Below are positions 47,301 to 58,040 of a DNA stretch of 64,000 nucleotides, in pieces. Position 1 is the first letter of the stretch, and each line of letters starts with the position of its first letter. The DNA lies in NCBI RefSeq assembly GCF_032118995.1, contig NC_092654.1, forward strand, positions 13,772,284 to 13,836,283, read 5' to 3'. The position numbers and the translations under genes were made by a program. This DNA comes from Asterias amurensis. Lineage: Eukaryota; Echinodermata; Asteroidea; Forcipulatida; Asteriidae. Under the pieces are notes generated by a model. The model had not been told where the DNA came from and searched no databases. It saw nothing but the letters and a program-made list of their open reading frames with translations.

Positions 47301-49844
47301 AGTATTAATGTTACCAAGGTATAACGGAAAATGGCACCCTCGGCTTGGCCTCGGGTGCCATTTCCCCCCTCGGGTGTACAAAACGCCATGGACCCCGTCA
47401 CAGCGTGCATCAATTGTATATTGTCGGCTAAATGTGCACGCTTGCTCATAGACCCATAACCTTGCAAGCTGCGCTTCTATACGGAAGAAGCCTCCTCAGT
47501 CTCATGAACTTCAATGTTTGTTCTTTACTTAATTAAGTCTTATCATAGAACTATGTAACTCTAAACTTCAAACTTAAATTGTCTTTTGTTTTTGAGACTG
47601 TGGAAATAAACTTTAACATTGCTACATAATTGTATTTTTGTCATAGTATTTTTAGGTTAATCCTTTTATCCGGCTAACCTAGGATTTAATATTTTATGCT
47701 GTCGTTGATTGTCTTTGTGATACTACTTAATGTTTGATTTCGTAAACATGTAATTTTTAGTTTTACTTTGTATTACTACCGACCATGTTATGTGTTGTTC
47801 AGCTGATATATAAACAAAATATATAAATCAATAAATAAGTTATTACAAAATGTTCGCAGATGGACAAGAAGTATTTCCCATATCCGATCAGGCAATCAAA
47901 AGTCCCTCGGAACTAACTATTGCCAAATGTTTCCCTTTTTTACTTTGATTCAGGATAAGCTAGTAGGGTTTAAAGGGGAGTTGATTCACACGTACAACAA
48001 GCACGAAGCTGCAGTGCATCATCCAGAATACTTTGAGAGACACAGGAAACGAGATAACATAATTTTGCTAGGGGACACTCTTGGAGATCTCAGCATGGTG
48101 GATGGGATGCCTTACACACAGCACACTCTGAAGATAGGATTCTTAAACGATCATGTAAGTCGGTCATAAGTGAATGTTTCTGTCACTCTCAAAACTGTCT
48201 TGATCTGTTGTTCAACACAAAACCAAAACATTTTAGCTGTTTGTGCGAATCTTTCTAAGTTACCGGAGTGAGAAATGCAATATTGACCGCATAAGACAAA
48301 ACAGTGATTGGAGTTAGATAAGACTATTATGCCTTTCCTCCATGTTGTTGGTTTTTCTGGTACATTCAAAATCTTTTACGCTCAAGCAAAACAACTTGGC
48401 GAAAGAAACCCGGCACATGTCGAGACCATTGTAATATTGGTTACAATAGGAGTGACCTTCTGTATTCCATGGTTTTTCCTGGTAGGCAAGAAACTACTTG
48501 CATGGTTATAAGCCATCAGGGCCCAATTTCATAGAGCTGCTTAGCGGTCGGTTTTGTGCTTACTTTGCAATTTCTATTTCATAGCGCTGCTGACCGTAAG
48601 CACACGAAAAGGCATGCTAACTTTCCTGTGCTTACCGCACCAAAATAAATGACGTCACAATGCAAATCCGCGGTAAACACGCAATATGGCCGCCCAATTT
48701 TTCTGCTAACCTGTGAAATACGCTAAGGCTTCAGCAAATTTTTCCGCTATAGTAAGCACACAAATTTGCTTACCGTTAAGCAGCGCTATGAAATTGGGCC
48801 CAGGCCTGGAATTACAAGGACTAAGGAGGCTACAAAGGGCGTTGCCTCTGTTGCCCCTGGACTTTGCTTGGTGCCCCTTTAAAAGTTTCACATAGACTTG
48901 CGAGTTTTTCCAATGGAAGTGCCATTTCTAAAAAGAATATGGCTTTGCCCTCTCAAATATGGCTGAGGGTTGAGGCAAGTGATATCATCATAGTTAATGG
49001 TCTGCTATACACTAATGCTTCGCCCCATGTTGAGAATAGGCGGTTTGGTTGGAAAACTTGAAGCAAAGTAAACCAACAATTAGGATCCAGCAGATGCATT
49101 GAAGGAACACATTGTCTTCAAATCTCTCAAAATTTACCCCTTTGAAGAAAATAACATTGTAATCAACTAATAACTTCATCATGGTTTGGAAGGCACCAGT
49201 AAATTAAGACAAGAAATATGATGCAAGAACTGTCTTTTAATATATTTCTTTACATAAATTGTTTCATTCTGGAATTGCTCCTCATCCTTTAAAAGGCAGT
49301 GGACACATTTGGTAATTGTCAAAGACCAGTCTTCTCACTTGGTGAATCTCAACATATGCATAAAATAACAAAGCTGTGAAAATTTGAGCTCAATTGGTTG
49401 TTGAAATTGCGAGAGAATGATGGAAGAAAAAACACCCTTGTTGCACAAGTTGTGTGCTTTCAGATGCTTGAATTCAAGACCTCAGCCGAGGTCTCGAATT
49501 CAATTCAAATATTTTTGTGGAAAATTACTTCTTTCTCAAAAACTACGCTACTTCAGAGGGAGCCGTTTCTCATAATGTTTTATGCTATCAAAAGCTCTCC
49601 ATTGCTCGTTACTCAGTTGGATTTTAAGCGAACACTTATTTTGAGTAATTACCAATGGTGTCCAGTACCTTTAAAGAGTTGTTCATGTCTGCACGTGCGA
49701 TGTTTTCTTACGATTTTTTCATTTGCCATTTTCTTACTGCAGATTGAACAGAACCTAGAGATGTACAAAGACAATTTTGACATTGTGCTTATCAGTGACG
49801 AAACAATGGACCTTCCCATCGCTATACTAAATAAAATCTTGTAA
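41372..49844 (+). CDS. NT5C3: Cytosolic 5'-nucleotidase 3 (pyrimidine 5'-nucleotidase), seven exons, 328 aa
   Basis: Exons: 41372-41497, 42794-42965, 44105-44237, 44800-44889, 46465-46627, 47954-48154 and 49743-49844. Junction phases are 0,1,2,2,0,0 and all introns are GT/AG. The enzyme family (HAD superfamily, UMPH-1) removes phosphate from pyrimidine nucleoside monophosphates such as CMP and UMP. HAD motif I is TDFDRTLSRF, with the nucleophile and acid Asp at residues 79 and 81. Motif II is the Ser in IFSAGIGD (195). Motif III/IV is LLGDTLGDL, with Asp 269 and 273. Residues about 9-30 form a hydrophobic segment followed by RRKPKR, like the N-terminal anchor of the long vertebrate isoform, and TKIIEM precedes the conserved core as in vertebrates. 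Length is normal for the family. Introns carry many MITEs but the coding sequence is intact. Confidence 0.95.
41740..41935 (+). mobile_element. LINE reverse-transcriptase fragment (NT5C3 intron 1)
   Basis: Frames read LNIRHIRKYLT and then, after a shift, SKLDYCNSIFWGLPD followed by NKLQRVQNACARLI, the typical thumb/C-terminal region of L2/CR1-clade LINEs. Frameshifted and truncated, so dead. Confidence 0.75.
42153..42543. mobile_element. Long palindromic fold-back element (NT5C3 intron 1)
   Basis: Arms of about 190 bp: left GGACAAAAACTTACCAGATC mirrored by GATCTGGTAAGTTTTTGTCC; left TGTAAAAGGGGTGTTACAAT mirrored by ATTGTAACACCCCTTTTACA. Centre is GC-rich. Confidence 0.85.
43099..43498. mobile_element. 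Long palindromic element with TTAA borders (NT5C3 intron 2)
   Basis: Both ends read TTAAAGGAACACGTTGCCTT in inverse orientation. Arms of about 185 bp meet at CCATTTATGG / CCATAAATGG. TTAA at each border suggests piggyBac-type target choice. Confidence 0.85.
43499..44010. mobile_element. Fold-back MITE, AAAGGCACTG family, copy e, interrupted
   Basis: Diverged ends (AAGCCACTTGACGCGTTTGG, CCAAACGTGTCCAATGCCTT). It is split by another MITE at about 43792-43967. Confidence 0.7.
43792..43967. mobile_element. Nested CAGCCGATTTCAC-type MITE
   Basis: Inverted ends CAGCCGATTACACAAAAC and GGTGAAATCGACGGCTG. Inner CCTAACTTAGGA words. It interrupts the sequence expected between CACCAAGTGAGAA and TGGTCTTTGA of copy e. 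Confidence 0.65.
44272..44400. mobile_element. AGTCCTAACTTAGGA-type MITE (NT5C3 intron 3)
   Basis: Inverted arms with GATTAGTTTAGGACTAGTCC and GGATTAGACTAGTCTTAACT. The right end GTGAAATCCACCCC resembles the nested element at 43792. Confidence 0.55.
44430..44665 (-). mobile_element. Degraded tRNA-derived SINE (NT5C3 intron 3)
   Basis: Minus strand shows GAGCGGTTAAGATTATTGAA (box A side) and GGTAGGTTCGAATTCCGG (box B), followed by a SINE body. Confidence 0.5.
44899..45274. mobile_element. Fold-back MITE starting 10 bp after the NT5C3 exon 4 donor
   Basis: Ends TTAAAGGGTC and GATCTTTTAA-like. Arms share ACACAATGTGCACAGATTTA / TAAATCTGTGGACATTGTGT and TTGAAGATAATGATAGTA. A deleted relative lies at 54070-54254. 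Confidence 0.8.
45344..45661 (-). CDS. Antisense ORF in NT5C3 intron 4, unknown product
   Basis: A 105-codon frame from an ATG at 45661 to a stop at 45344 reads like real protein: mixed helix/strand composition with stretches such as GDLNVNIGHIVYKRE and IFKWVHQIGSWKDWFEF, and no low complexity. It lies antisense to NT5C3 between exons 4 and 5. The frame stays open upstream through GTG at 45688, so it could be an exon of a larger gene or a fragment of a mobile element. I do not recognise the family. Confidence 0.3.
   Translation of the reverse strand: MQSYHDCASFCSAKHDVYNSVFSTEGDLNVNIGHIVYKRETQTGTTTREIIRIIFDETGKKVFKQIKEIFKWVHQIGSWKDWFEFQELSAGVCSSANVNAKKCQQ
47030..47215 (+). mobile_element. Repeat with GGCCAGGCTTCGGACTGATG body (NT5C3 intron 5)
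   Basis: Closely matches 52480-52655 (GGCCAGGCTTCGGACTGATG, GTATGGACTGTAAAAGGGGT) and ends in poly(A). SINE 3' body lacking the tRNA head. Confidence 0.65.
48308..48511 (+). CDS. Possible alternative C-terminal exon of NT5C3 with a membrane segment
   Basis: Just downstream of exon 6 an open frame of 67 codons ends in a strongly hydrophobic stretch (VETIVILVTIGVTFCIPWFF), then VGKKLLAWL and a stop. Sense-strand location, position between exons 6 and 7 and a tail-anchor-like end make an alternative last exon conceivable. I found no clear consensus acceptor that fixes the join, and no family match. It ends 8 bp before a GGGCCC-type MITE. Confidence 0.2.
   Translation: MELDKTIMPFLHVVGFSGTFKIFYAQAKQLGERNPAHVETIVILVTIGVTFCIPWFFLVGKKLLAWL
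48519..48801. mobile_element. GGGCCC-type fold-back MITE, medium copy
   Basis: Perfect-style ends GGGCCCAATTTCATAGAGCT and CGCTATGAAATTGGGCCC. Same family as 35573-36017 with a shorter left arm. Confidence 0.85.
49289..49674. mobile_element. Fold-back MITE, AAAGGCACTG family, copy f
   Basis: Ends AAAAGGCAGTGGACACATTT and CAATGGTGTCCAGTACCTTT. The right end is only 68 bp from NT5C3 exon 7. Confidence 0.8.
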
Positions 49845-52345
49845 TAAACCAAAGATTTCATCATGGGTCAGCGAGGTACATGTACCAGTAATTTAAGATG
49901 AAACAAAATATGATACAAGAACTGTCTTTTGATACTTTTTTATATATATTTTTTATTCTGAAGTTGTTTAGTGTGAGCGAGCAGTAGAGTGCAAAGGACA
50001 GTTCATAGGCCTTGCTCGAATTGATAGCTATGGCGATCACTCTGCCTTTGGCTATAGCTGTTGTTAAGGGTGTTGCTAGGGATGTCTTATACATGAACGC
50101 ATGGTGGCGTGGAGATCTAGCCTGGCCGTAGATGCCAATTTGGACACTGCCTTAGGTTATACTAACAGACATTAGTGTACATTGCCATTTTTGTCTAGTT
50201 TCCCGTATATCGTATCAGGATTGTAAGGGCTTGATGGAACCCGTCTTTTTTATCCCCCTCAAACCTCAATTTGGTTATGAGCATTTGTGGGGTCTAAAAA
50301 CAAGATGGCTGGATAACGTCTATGAGCAGGTTCAAGTGTACACCATGGTTTACTAAAGGTTTACTATTTTGACTCAAACCCAGGCTGGTCAACCATTGGT
50401 TGACTACTGTGGTCGGCCATTTTGAACTTCATGACCATGGTTTCTTCCATGCCTGCTCCATGCAAACATGTGTAGTGTTGAATACGGTAGCAATTGTTGA
50501 CTAGGTTTCCAAACGAGTCGTTAGAGTGAGTGCGTCACTACGCATGTATGTTGCTGGTCAGTAGTCAACTAGAATGTGCGCACTCGAACTTGCCTTAATA
50601 CGATGTGATGGTCACATTCATTTAACAGTGGGAGTTGTCGTTTGAGAAGTTTCAACGATACTTGTGAGATAACTGCCACTGTTACGATTGATCAGTAGTC
50701 TGGCCTTGCCTGATGGAGGGAAAATTATTTTTGGTGTCAAGGAATGTTTTGTGCAAAATGTGCAAGCGATTTCTTCATCAGTATGGAGGATGATAGGAAT
50801 GCGTTTTGGCGACCCTAACCAGAAACATGTTTGAGCTTTGGTCATCGGTTGAGCGTTTTCATGTGTTCGTTTGCTGCTCCGACCAAACTGTTACCAAGTT
50901 GTTGGATCGGTTAGGCTTGAATTCAAGATTGAAAAATGTAAATGGAGTTCTTTTGAATATGAAATACCTTGTCAATAACAATTAAATAACGTTGCTAACA
51001 TTAGAAAGACTGAAATCAATTACTTGAAAATGAAGGTTGCATTTTTTAAAGTTTTTTAAGAACATGAGTTTTCAAGAGACAAAACTGCGTCACAAAACTG
51101 TTTCTCGTTACCAACCCGTTTTCACATAGCTCTTGAAAATTGTCTCGGTCAGTGAATTTTACGTCACAAACTTGTTTCTGTTCATGGTCGCAAAAATGCG
51201 CGCTGCACTGGTAAGCAGGTAATGTGGGTTTCTTGGATTGACTCTAATTCTCGGGTGATTTGGTTTTTATTTTTATTATTTTTTTTTTTACAAGAAAAAG
51301 TATAAGCAGGTTTTGATTAATGATCAGATGTTTTATTGAAAATTAATAACAGAGCGAGTATGTAATTTTTCTTAGGCGATGTACATTTTAATTGCAGATA
51401 ATGGTGCATTTTTTAAAAACTTAATATATAACAGTATGCATAAAAGTTACATGGTCTATACACACTGCCAAAAAGTTGGGTTGATTTAGGCACTGCTACT
51501 GTACATGTAGGATTCAGAAGAGGGAAGCGAACAAAACCAAAGAAATGAAAACGCCAAAAACAAGTAAAATTTCGTAGTTCAAAACAAAACATACGGACAC
51601 AAAACTAAACAGACTGAAAATGGTTTCCAAATATAAACAATGTAGAATTGAGGTACACTAATTATGAAAGCTTTTACAAAGCAGCAGGGCAAGGATTAAA
51701 AGAGTAGCACAAAATGAGCAGCTTATTTTAAATATTTTAACATATGTATCAATTTTATTTATTTGTTTTGATTGGGTGTATCACTACATTTCTTGGGGGA
51801 GATAAAAAAGCAAAGGACTTTGGGGAAGAACAACTCTTTTCTCTGGGGTTGATGATTATAATATACTGTAATTGACCTATGACCTTTACTATTTGCACTA
51901 ATGATTCCAAGACAAAGAACCTGCCGATGATAGTATATTTTGATGTCAATGAAGAGACATACAAATGTTCTTACTGCCCCTTTGCAGAAAAGCTATAAAC
52001 ATTTCTAACATAATGTCTAAAAGAAGGGCTCTATAATAATAGTCTTGTGACGCTCAGTTTCCAATGTAGAGTTATAATGAAAGTGGAAAAGAAATAGCAG
52101 TATCCACACTTTTTGTTTGCTACATTTGCGGTCATTCAGGCTTTGCAGACTGTGTAGTGCAATCCTTCTAGTAGTGTTTTTTTTATTTTTTATTTAACAT
52201 GGACACGTGGGACATGACCTATTCTCTGACCCTTTTAGCGGTGCTGAGAGCGGGTATTAAGTGTGGAGTATTTTTGGGAGCATGCTTGTGTCTTCTATCC
52301 TATTTTTTAAAGGTGGGATGTCATCCCACTGTGGCGAGTCATGGC
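49845..52345. other. Non-coding DNA after NT5C3
   Basis: Includes the NT5C3 3' UTR; AATAAA overlaps the stop codon at 49843. No further gene or clear repeat is seen. Confidence 0.4.
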
Positions 52346-52351
52346 CAAGCG

Positions 52352-52655
52352 TGTCCTGTCATGGCCGAGCGGTTAAGAGCACTGGATTCAAGCTCTGGTG
52401 TTTGATCAGCAGTGTGTGGATTTGAATCTCGGTTGTTACACTTGCTACGTAAAGTTGGGGAGGTAGTGCTTTCTGCTCCACCGGCCAGGCTTCGGACTGA
52501 TGATACCCAAGCCTACATCTGTATGGACTGTAAAAGGGGTAACCCTGTTTCAGCCCTAGGAATAGGTGGCATTCGCCTCTGGGAAACAAATTGTAGTCAA
52601 CACCTTGAAGTGGCCTTCAGGCCTTGTGTGTCTGGCAACTTGCATAAAATTTTGT
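52352..52655 (+). mobile_element. tRNA-derived SINE, GGCCAGGCTTCGGACTGATG type
   Basis: Head GTCATGGCCGAGCGGTTAAG (box A) and GGATTTGAATCTC (box B), then the GGCCAGGCTTCGGACTGATG body shared with 47030-47215. Confidence 0.7.
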
Positions 52656-53090
52656 TTTTAAGCCATGCCGACTTCACACAAACTGGCTCCAACAATAATT
52701 ATAAGCCCATTAGGAAATGCATTGAGCTACTTTTTGAATGAGGATTTATGTAAGAAAAGTTTAATAATTGGACTTGCCTTTTACTACCTTCTTCAAAGAC
52801 TCAACTTTTTCTCAGGATTAAACGTTTCTTTCATAAAAAAAACCTTCAAATAACAAACCAAAAAAAACAAAATAACGCCATTTTGTTTATTTGGCATTCT
52901 GTTTAAGAGTCGAAAGTAGTGAAAACTTTGGGCATACTTTAGATGCGGGTACATGTGATAAATAGATTTACTAATATATGGTATCTAAACAGTAAGACAT
53001 GCATAGAATTACCAGTTCTGTAATTTAATTTTCACCTTGTTATAAGGAAGTCTTCATTTTGCTTGCAAATTGGGGAGCCTTCCTTGCTAA

Positions 53091-53315
53091 GGGAGCGTCT
53101 CAAAAGTCGGGCACGTTCCTAGCGCAAAAGAACGTTCCTGCGGGCATATGCCCGCGATCCAATGGATCGCGGGCATATGCCCGCAGGATCGCAACATCAT
53201 GACAAAGTATACGCGGAGCGTTCCAAAAGACCGGTCCTGTGGAATGGACAAAAGTGGCGGGGATACTCTTATCCAAAAAGAACGTTCCTACCGTTCCGAC
53301 TTTTGAGACGCTCCC
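53091..53315. mobile_element. PIF/Harbinger-like MITE with TAA duplication
   Basis: Perfect terminal inverted repeats GGGAGCGTCTCAAAAGTCGG, flanked by TAA (53088-53090 and 53316-53318). It contains a 25-bp-arm palindrome at 53137-53187. Confidence 0.8.
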
Positions 53316-54069
53316 TAAAGGACAGTTCTGGTTTATGTCCAATGAAAACTTAATCTCCCCTTTTTAATTTTTGTTTTTTTAAATATTCAGAGTAGGTTCA
53401 TTCAAAAACAATTTTGGTGTGCTTAGTCTTCCATTTTAAATATGCCTATGAAACTTATTTTCTTTCATGTTGTCATTTAATTTTTTTATTTTTTTTTGTA
53501 CAAATATTCAGGCTTTTTCATGATGTTTGGGTGAATGTTGTGAGTGTTTGATGTAGGGGAAACTTTAAAGTACTAGTATTTAAAAAATAGAAACATGCAA
53601 TCATTAACCAAATGAACATGATCCAGAGAAAAACTTTCTGCTGCCATGAATGAGAAATATTTCTGCCATTTATTTTGTTAAAATTATTTTCATTTATCAG
53701 AGAAACAAAATGATGTATTGAGTTGATCCAATTCACTAAGCCCACTTTCTTAGAGCTGTTAGTGGAAAATGATAATTGGCAAATGTTTCTGCTGAGCCAA
53801 ACTCAGCTTCCAACCGGTCACAAACAATATACATTACATTGTAGTTTAGCTGGTAACCTGTTTCTGCTTAGCTATTTTTTTCTGTGCTAAGCAATTTTCT
53901 CTGTGCTTAAACAGCTTCCTGTTGGGTCCTGATGTCAACGCCTCAAAAAGGGTTTCAGCTTGGGATGGCAAGTTCAATGGAAGCTTGAAGGTAGAAAATA
54001 ATTTATCCTTCCAAAAACCAATGATTTCATATATCTGTCGACATTTAAGAAAGGGTCTGGATATTTTGT

Positions 54070-54254
54070 TTAGGCCACAAAACACAATGTCTACAGATTT
54101 ACATTAAACTTGCCCAGTTTGAAGATAGTGATGGTAGAAAGCTTCCCTGAAAATATTACTTGCTTTCCACTATCATTATCTTCAACAATGTAAGTTTAAT
54201 GTAAATCTGTGGACATTGTGTTATGTGTTACAAAAAGTACCCCAATCCTTTAAA
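54070..54254. mobile_element. Short relative of the 44899-45274 fold-back MITE
   Basis: ACACAATGTCTACAGATTTA and the inverse arm are kept, but the centre is deleted compared with 44899-45274. Confidence 0.7.
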
Positions 54255-54287
54255 CAGTCTTTTAGATAAGAAACTAAAAAAAAATAG

Positions 54288-54570
54288 TAAACTTGCTGGT
54301 ACAACCATGTGTAAATCTCTTGAGGTGAGTGTTGGCTCTGAAAAGAGCTTGTTTGGTTTCGAAGTTTCGAACAGTATACTCTGCTCGTCTTTAGGAGAAC
54401 TCGTCTTCAGGAGAACTCGTCTTCAGGAGAACTCGTCTTCAGGAGAATTAGGAGAATGATTCTCCTGAAGACGAACAGAGTATACTGTTTGAAACGTCAA
54501 GACACAACCGGCTCTTTTCAGAGCCAACACTCGCCCTAACAGATTGACACATGGTTGTACCCGCAAGTTT
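54288..54570. mobile_element. Fold-back element with tandem repeats at its centre
   Basis: Arms: AACAGTATACTCTGCTCGTC and GACGAACAGAGTATACTGTT; CTGAAAAGAGC and GCTCTTTTCAG. The turn holds three to four copies of GGAGAACTCGTCTTCA. Confidence 0.8.
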
Positions 54571-55007
54571 ATTTTTCTTATTTCTCCACACCATACAAGG
54601 CTTCAAACAATAGTTAGTTTTTTAGATATTCTAATGTAGGGTTATATGGAGGTGAATTATTTAACTGTAGATACCACATGGGTTGTACATTGATAATCTT
54701 TTCAGCTGTATATTAGTAATCACATAAACTGACTATTTTTTTCTGAAACTTCTTTGGAGAATAAACTCAGTATACTTGATGCTATGTTTAGTTATGGTCA
54801 CATATCAACTTTAACACTTGTGTCTTTTAGCCTCACCCTTACGGACTCCAATGGTATCTATGTCTCATTTGAATTGAAATTAAATCTTGTGATTGCTTTT
54901 ATATGACCTCGGTAAAAGGTAATGGCACCCAGCCAATGTATAATTTCTTTGTAACTTCAGGTTTAACTTGTTTCACTTCTTTTTACTAGCATTTGGCTAT
55001 CTCTAGT

Positions 55008-55285
55008 GGACCACTGTAACAGCACATACCATTGGTAATTACTCAAAATAATTGTTAGCATACAAGTTTACTTGGAAACGAGCAATGGAGAGCTGTTGTG
55101 AGAACAATATTAAATGACTGCAGGCCTGAAGTCTTTTTTGGGGCATCTGAAAGCACACAAGTTTGTGGAACAAGAATGTTTGTCTTATTGCATCTTCGAT
55201 GACAAATCGAGTCCAATGTTCACAGATTTGTTATGTTCTGCACATATGTTGGGATACACTGTACACCAAGAGTGAGAATACAGAG
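55008..55285. mobile_element. Fold-back MITE, AAAGGCACTG family, degraded copy
   Basis: Internal words ATTGGTAATTACTCAAAATA and GTTGGGATACA are present. The right end is lost. Confidence 0.55.
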
Positions 55286-55883
55286 TTCAATGGTAGTTTC
55301 TTGACATGAGGTTCTTCACTGACGAGACAAATCCAAAATGATAACAATTCACATTTCTTTTTTACTCATTGGCAGGGTATTGTGAACCAGTTTCCATATG
55401 GCATTGGCAAAAAAATTAAGATTTCAAGCCTCACACACGCTGGCTAAATAAATGGTCTCGCTGGCTAGCTGCATAAAAAATTTGAGAGCAAACTCTGGAT
55501 AATCATTGAAGTTCCAGGGTTATGTTTTCCCACAGCAAACAATTGTTCTGTAAAGAAAATGATTACTTATCCCATGCATGCCATGGTGTAATGTTTTTCC
55601 TATTTTGAAACTGGGTTGTGTATGTTACGTGTCTCATAATGTTGTGACATGCCAAGTGAAGACTTTCACCTATGCCATTAGAAACAGATAGCAAGCACAG
55701 CTGTTGCTCATGGGCTTGGATTGTTTTTGATTTAGGTTTTTTATCTGAAATCCAATGCTTGATTCCAGCAACTATTTAAAATTATCATTGAATGAGTTAT
55801 AATGAATCAATGTTTACTTGTTGATAGCCAAAAGAATACTTAGGAATATTGAGGTTTAAAGAAACAAATTCCCATCTCAATAA

Positions 55884-56264
55884 TATCCAGACACTATTGG
55901 TAATTACTCAAAAAAACTATTAGCATAAAAACCTTACTTGGTAACTAGTAATGGGGAGCTGTTGACAGTTTAAAACATAGTGAGAAACCGTTCCATCTGA
56001 AGTGAAGTTGTTTTCGAGAAAGAAGTTTTTTTTTCCACGAATTTGATTTCGATAACAGAATTAGAACTTGAGATCTCGAAATCAAGCATCTATAAGAACA
56101 CAACTTCGTGTGACAAGGGTGTTTTTTCTTACATTATTATCTCGCAACTTTGACAACCAATTGAGCTCAAATTTTTACAGGTTTTTTTTTTTTTGCAGAT
56201 GTTTAGATACACCAAGTGAAAAGACCGGTCTTTGACAGATACCAATAGTGTCCAGTGTCTTTAA
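55884..56264. mobile_element. Fold-back MITE, AAAGGCACTG family, copy g
   Basis: CAGACACTATTGGTAATTAC at the left and CAATAGTGTCCAGTGTCTTT at the right, with the central GAGATCTCGAAATCAAGC. Confidence 0.75.
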
Positions 56265-57455
56265 GCTTTGACTTTGTTGGGAATCTAAAACTGAGAATTT
56301 TTCAATGTTCCCATTTCATCCTGTTACAGGCACCAATTGTGCTGTTAGATGTGCAATCAAATAAATTATCAAAAAAAAAAAAAATTAAACTTGAGTATTC
56401 AAGAATTTTTGAGGTCCTGGAACCATTTCCCAAAGAGAATACAAAATACTATTAAAGACTTGATTTCAAGTCTTAGGTTGCGGTTATTCTTCTGCATCTC
56501 AGCGACGAAAAAAGCCCCCACATTATTAACTACCACGCGCCCTAAATCGTAGGCTAAATGACGGAGGTTGATACAAGAGGGCGCTGTTTGTAGCGGCTAT
56601 GAGGGCAACTAAAAGCCAAGTCTTGGAACCAAGTCTAGTAAAGACCTGTTGATATTACTGACTTTGTGTGAAAGGTCAATGAGGATGCTTTGTGTCCTTA
56701 CAATAGTCAATATTTTGTGTACACAATGTTTGTTTGTATAAAACATGATAAAGGTTTCTGCCTTACAAGATAGTACATGTTAAACAGCATCAACATTGGC
56801 AGAATGTATTGGGTGATTTGTACAGAAATCATAACAAGATCAAATGTAAACAGATTGTCTTTTTTTAACAAATGATTTCTTTTCATTTATTGAAATTATC
56901 TATTGCCCTTCAACGACTGGCATTGTACAAATTATTTACACAAACTACAAAAGAGCACCTTTAAAAAGAAAATAAGTATATTAATTTTATACATTTTAAA
57001 ACAAATTTTCAAAAACAAATTTTCAAATCAAAGTTAAATAGATGGACGGCTGCTCTGTAAAGGACTACTATATACATTTTCATAGAAGAAGACAGATTTT
57101 AGTTTAGTTCTTTTTGCTAACAATGGAAGTTGCAATGAGACAGTTACTTTTGGTGGGAAGTTCATTGTAGGAAAATGTATTTAAAACATTAAAATAATAC
57201 AACAGTAACTGTTATTACACAAATGGAAGGTTTACTATAACACTGGAGATTGTTTTTGACATATAGCAGTAAATATCTGAATACACCAGTTCCAAGTCAA
57301 ATAAACATCCCTTTCAAGAAAACAACCATTTACTGACATATACATGGATATCTTTACTAAAAATTTATGTTATTTTTTTATACAAGAAAAGATAAAAATT
57401 AAAGAAAAAAGTGCTTGAGTTTGTTGAACATAGAGGGGGAGGGGGCAACTTATTT
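56265..57455. other. Non-coding intergenic DNA
   Basis: AT-rich, no supported exon or repeat. It may include the distal 3' UTR of the C7orf57-like gene. Confidence 0.35.
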
Positions 57456-57913
57456 AAAAGCGCTGCTTAACTGTTAACAAATTTTGATAGCAGAAAAAAG
57501 GCTGATGTGTATGGTTACGTCAATTCATTTTCATACAGTGGGTGCGTTCGTTTAGCTTCCCTGGATCGACCCTGGACTGCCCCCCGGTGCGTTCGAATAG
57601 CTTTGACGTCATTCCAGGGGCTCACCCGGGTCAGCCCCCAGTGCCATGCTTGTGGAGTGGGTCACTTGGAGGCTGGCCCCAGGTGCATGACGTCACTACG
57701 AGAGCGGTGAGTGGCCGCTCGTTTAGCTCTTATTATGGGCTCACCTGTGTGAGCACCGAGGGGTAGACCCAGGGAAGCTAAAGGAACGCACCCAGTATAA
57801 GCACAGGAAGGCTGGCAGGCCTTTTTATGTACTTATGGTTAGCAGAACTATGGAATGGAAGTTTGTAAACAGTAAAGCACAAACCTGCCATAAGCAGCTC
57901 TATAATTGGGTCT
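57456..57913. mobile_element. GGGCCC-type MITE split by a second element
   Basis: AAGCGCTGCTTAACTGTTAA at the left and CAGCTCTATAATTGGGTC at the right are the degraded ends of the GGGCCC family. The middle holds the element at 57539-57794. Confidence 0.6.
57539..57794. mobile_element. Nested MITE with GGGTGCGTTCG ends
   Basis: Left TGGGTGCGTTCGTTTAGCTT, right AAGCTAAAGGAACGCACCCA; GC-rich inside. Removing it leaves CATACAGTATAAGCAC, which fits the host element. Confidence 0.75.
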
Positions 57914-58040
57914 CAAAATTCATCACTGCAATAACCTATCTATCTGAAAGTTTGTACATGTATATACTCGGCGCCTTGAGTACCTTGTTTGGTAGATACG
58001 TGCGCTATATAAGACTTCGATATTATATTATTATATGAGA
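57905..58040 (+). mobile_element. SINE 3' tail
   Basis: GGGTCTCAAAATTCATCACT, GCGCCTTGAGTACCTTGTTT and TATATAAGACTTCGATATTA match the tail of the SINE at 3806-4217. Confidence 0.65.
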
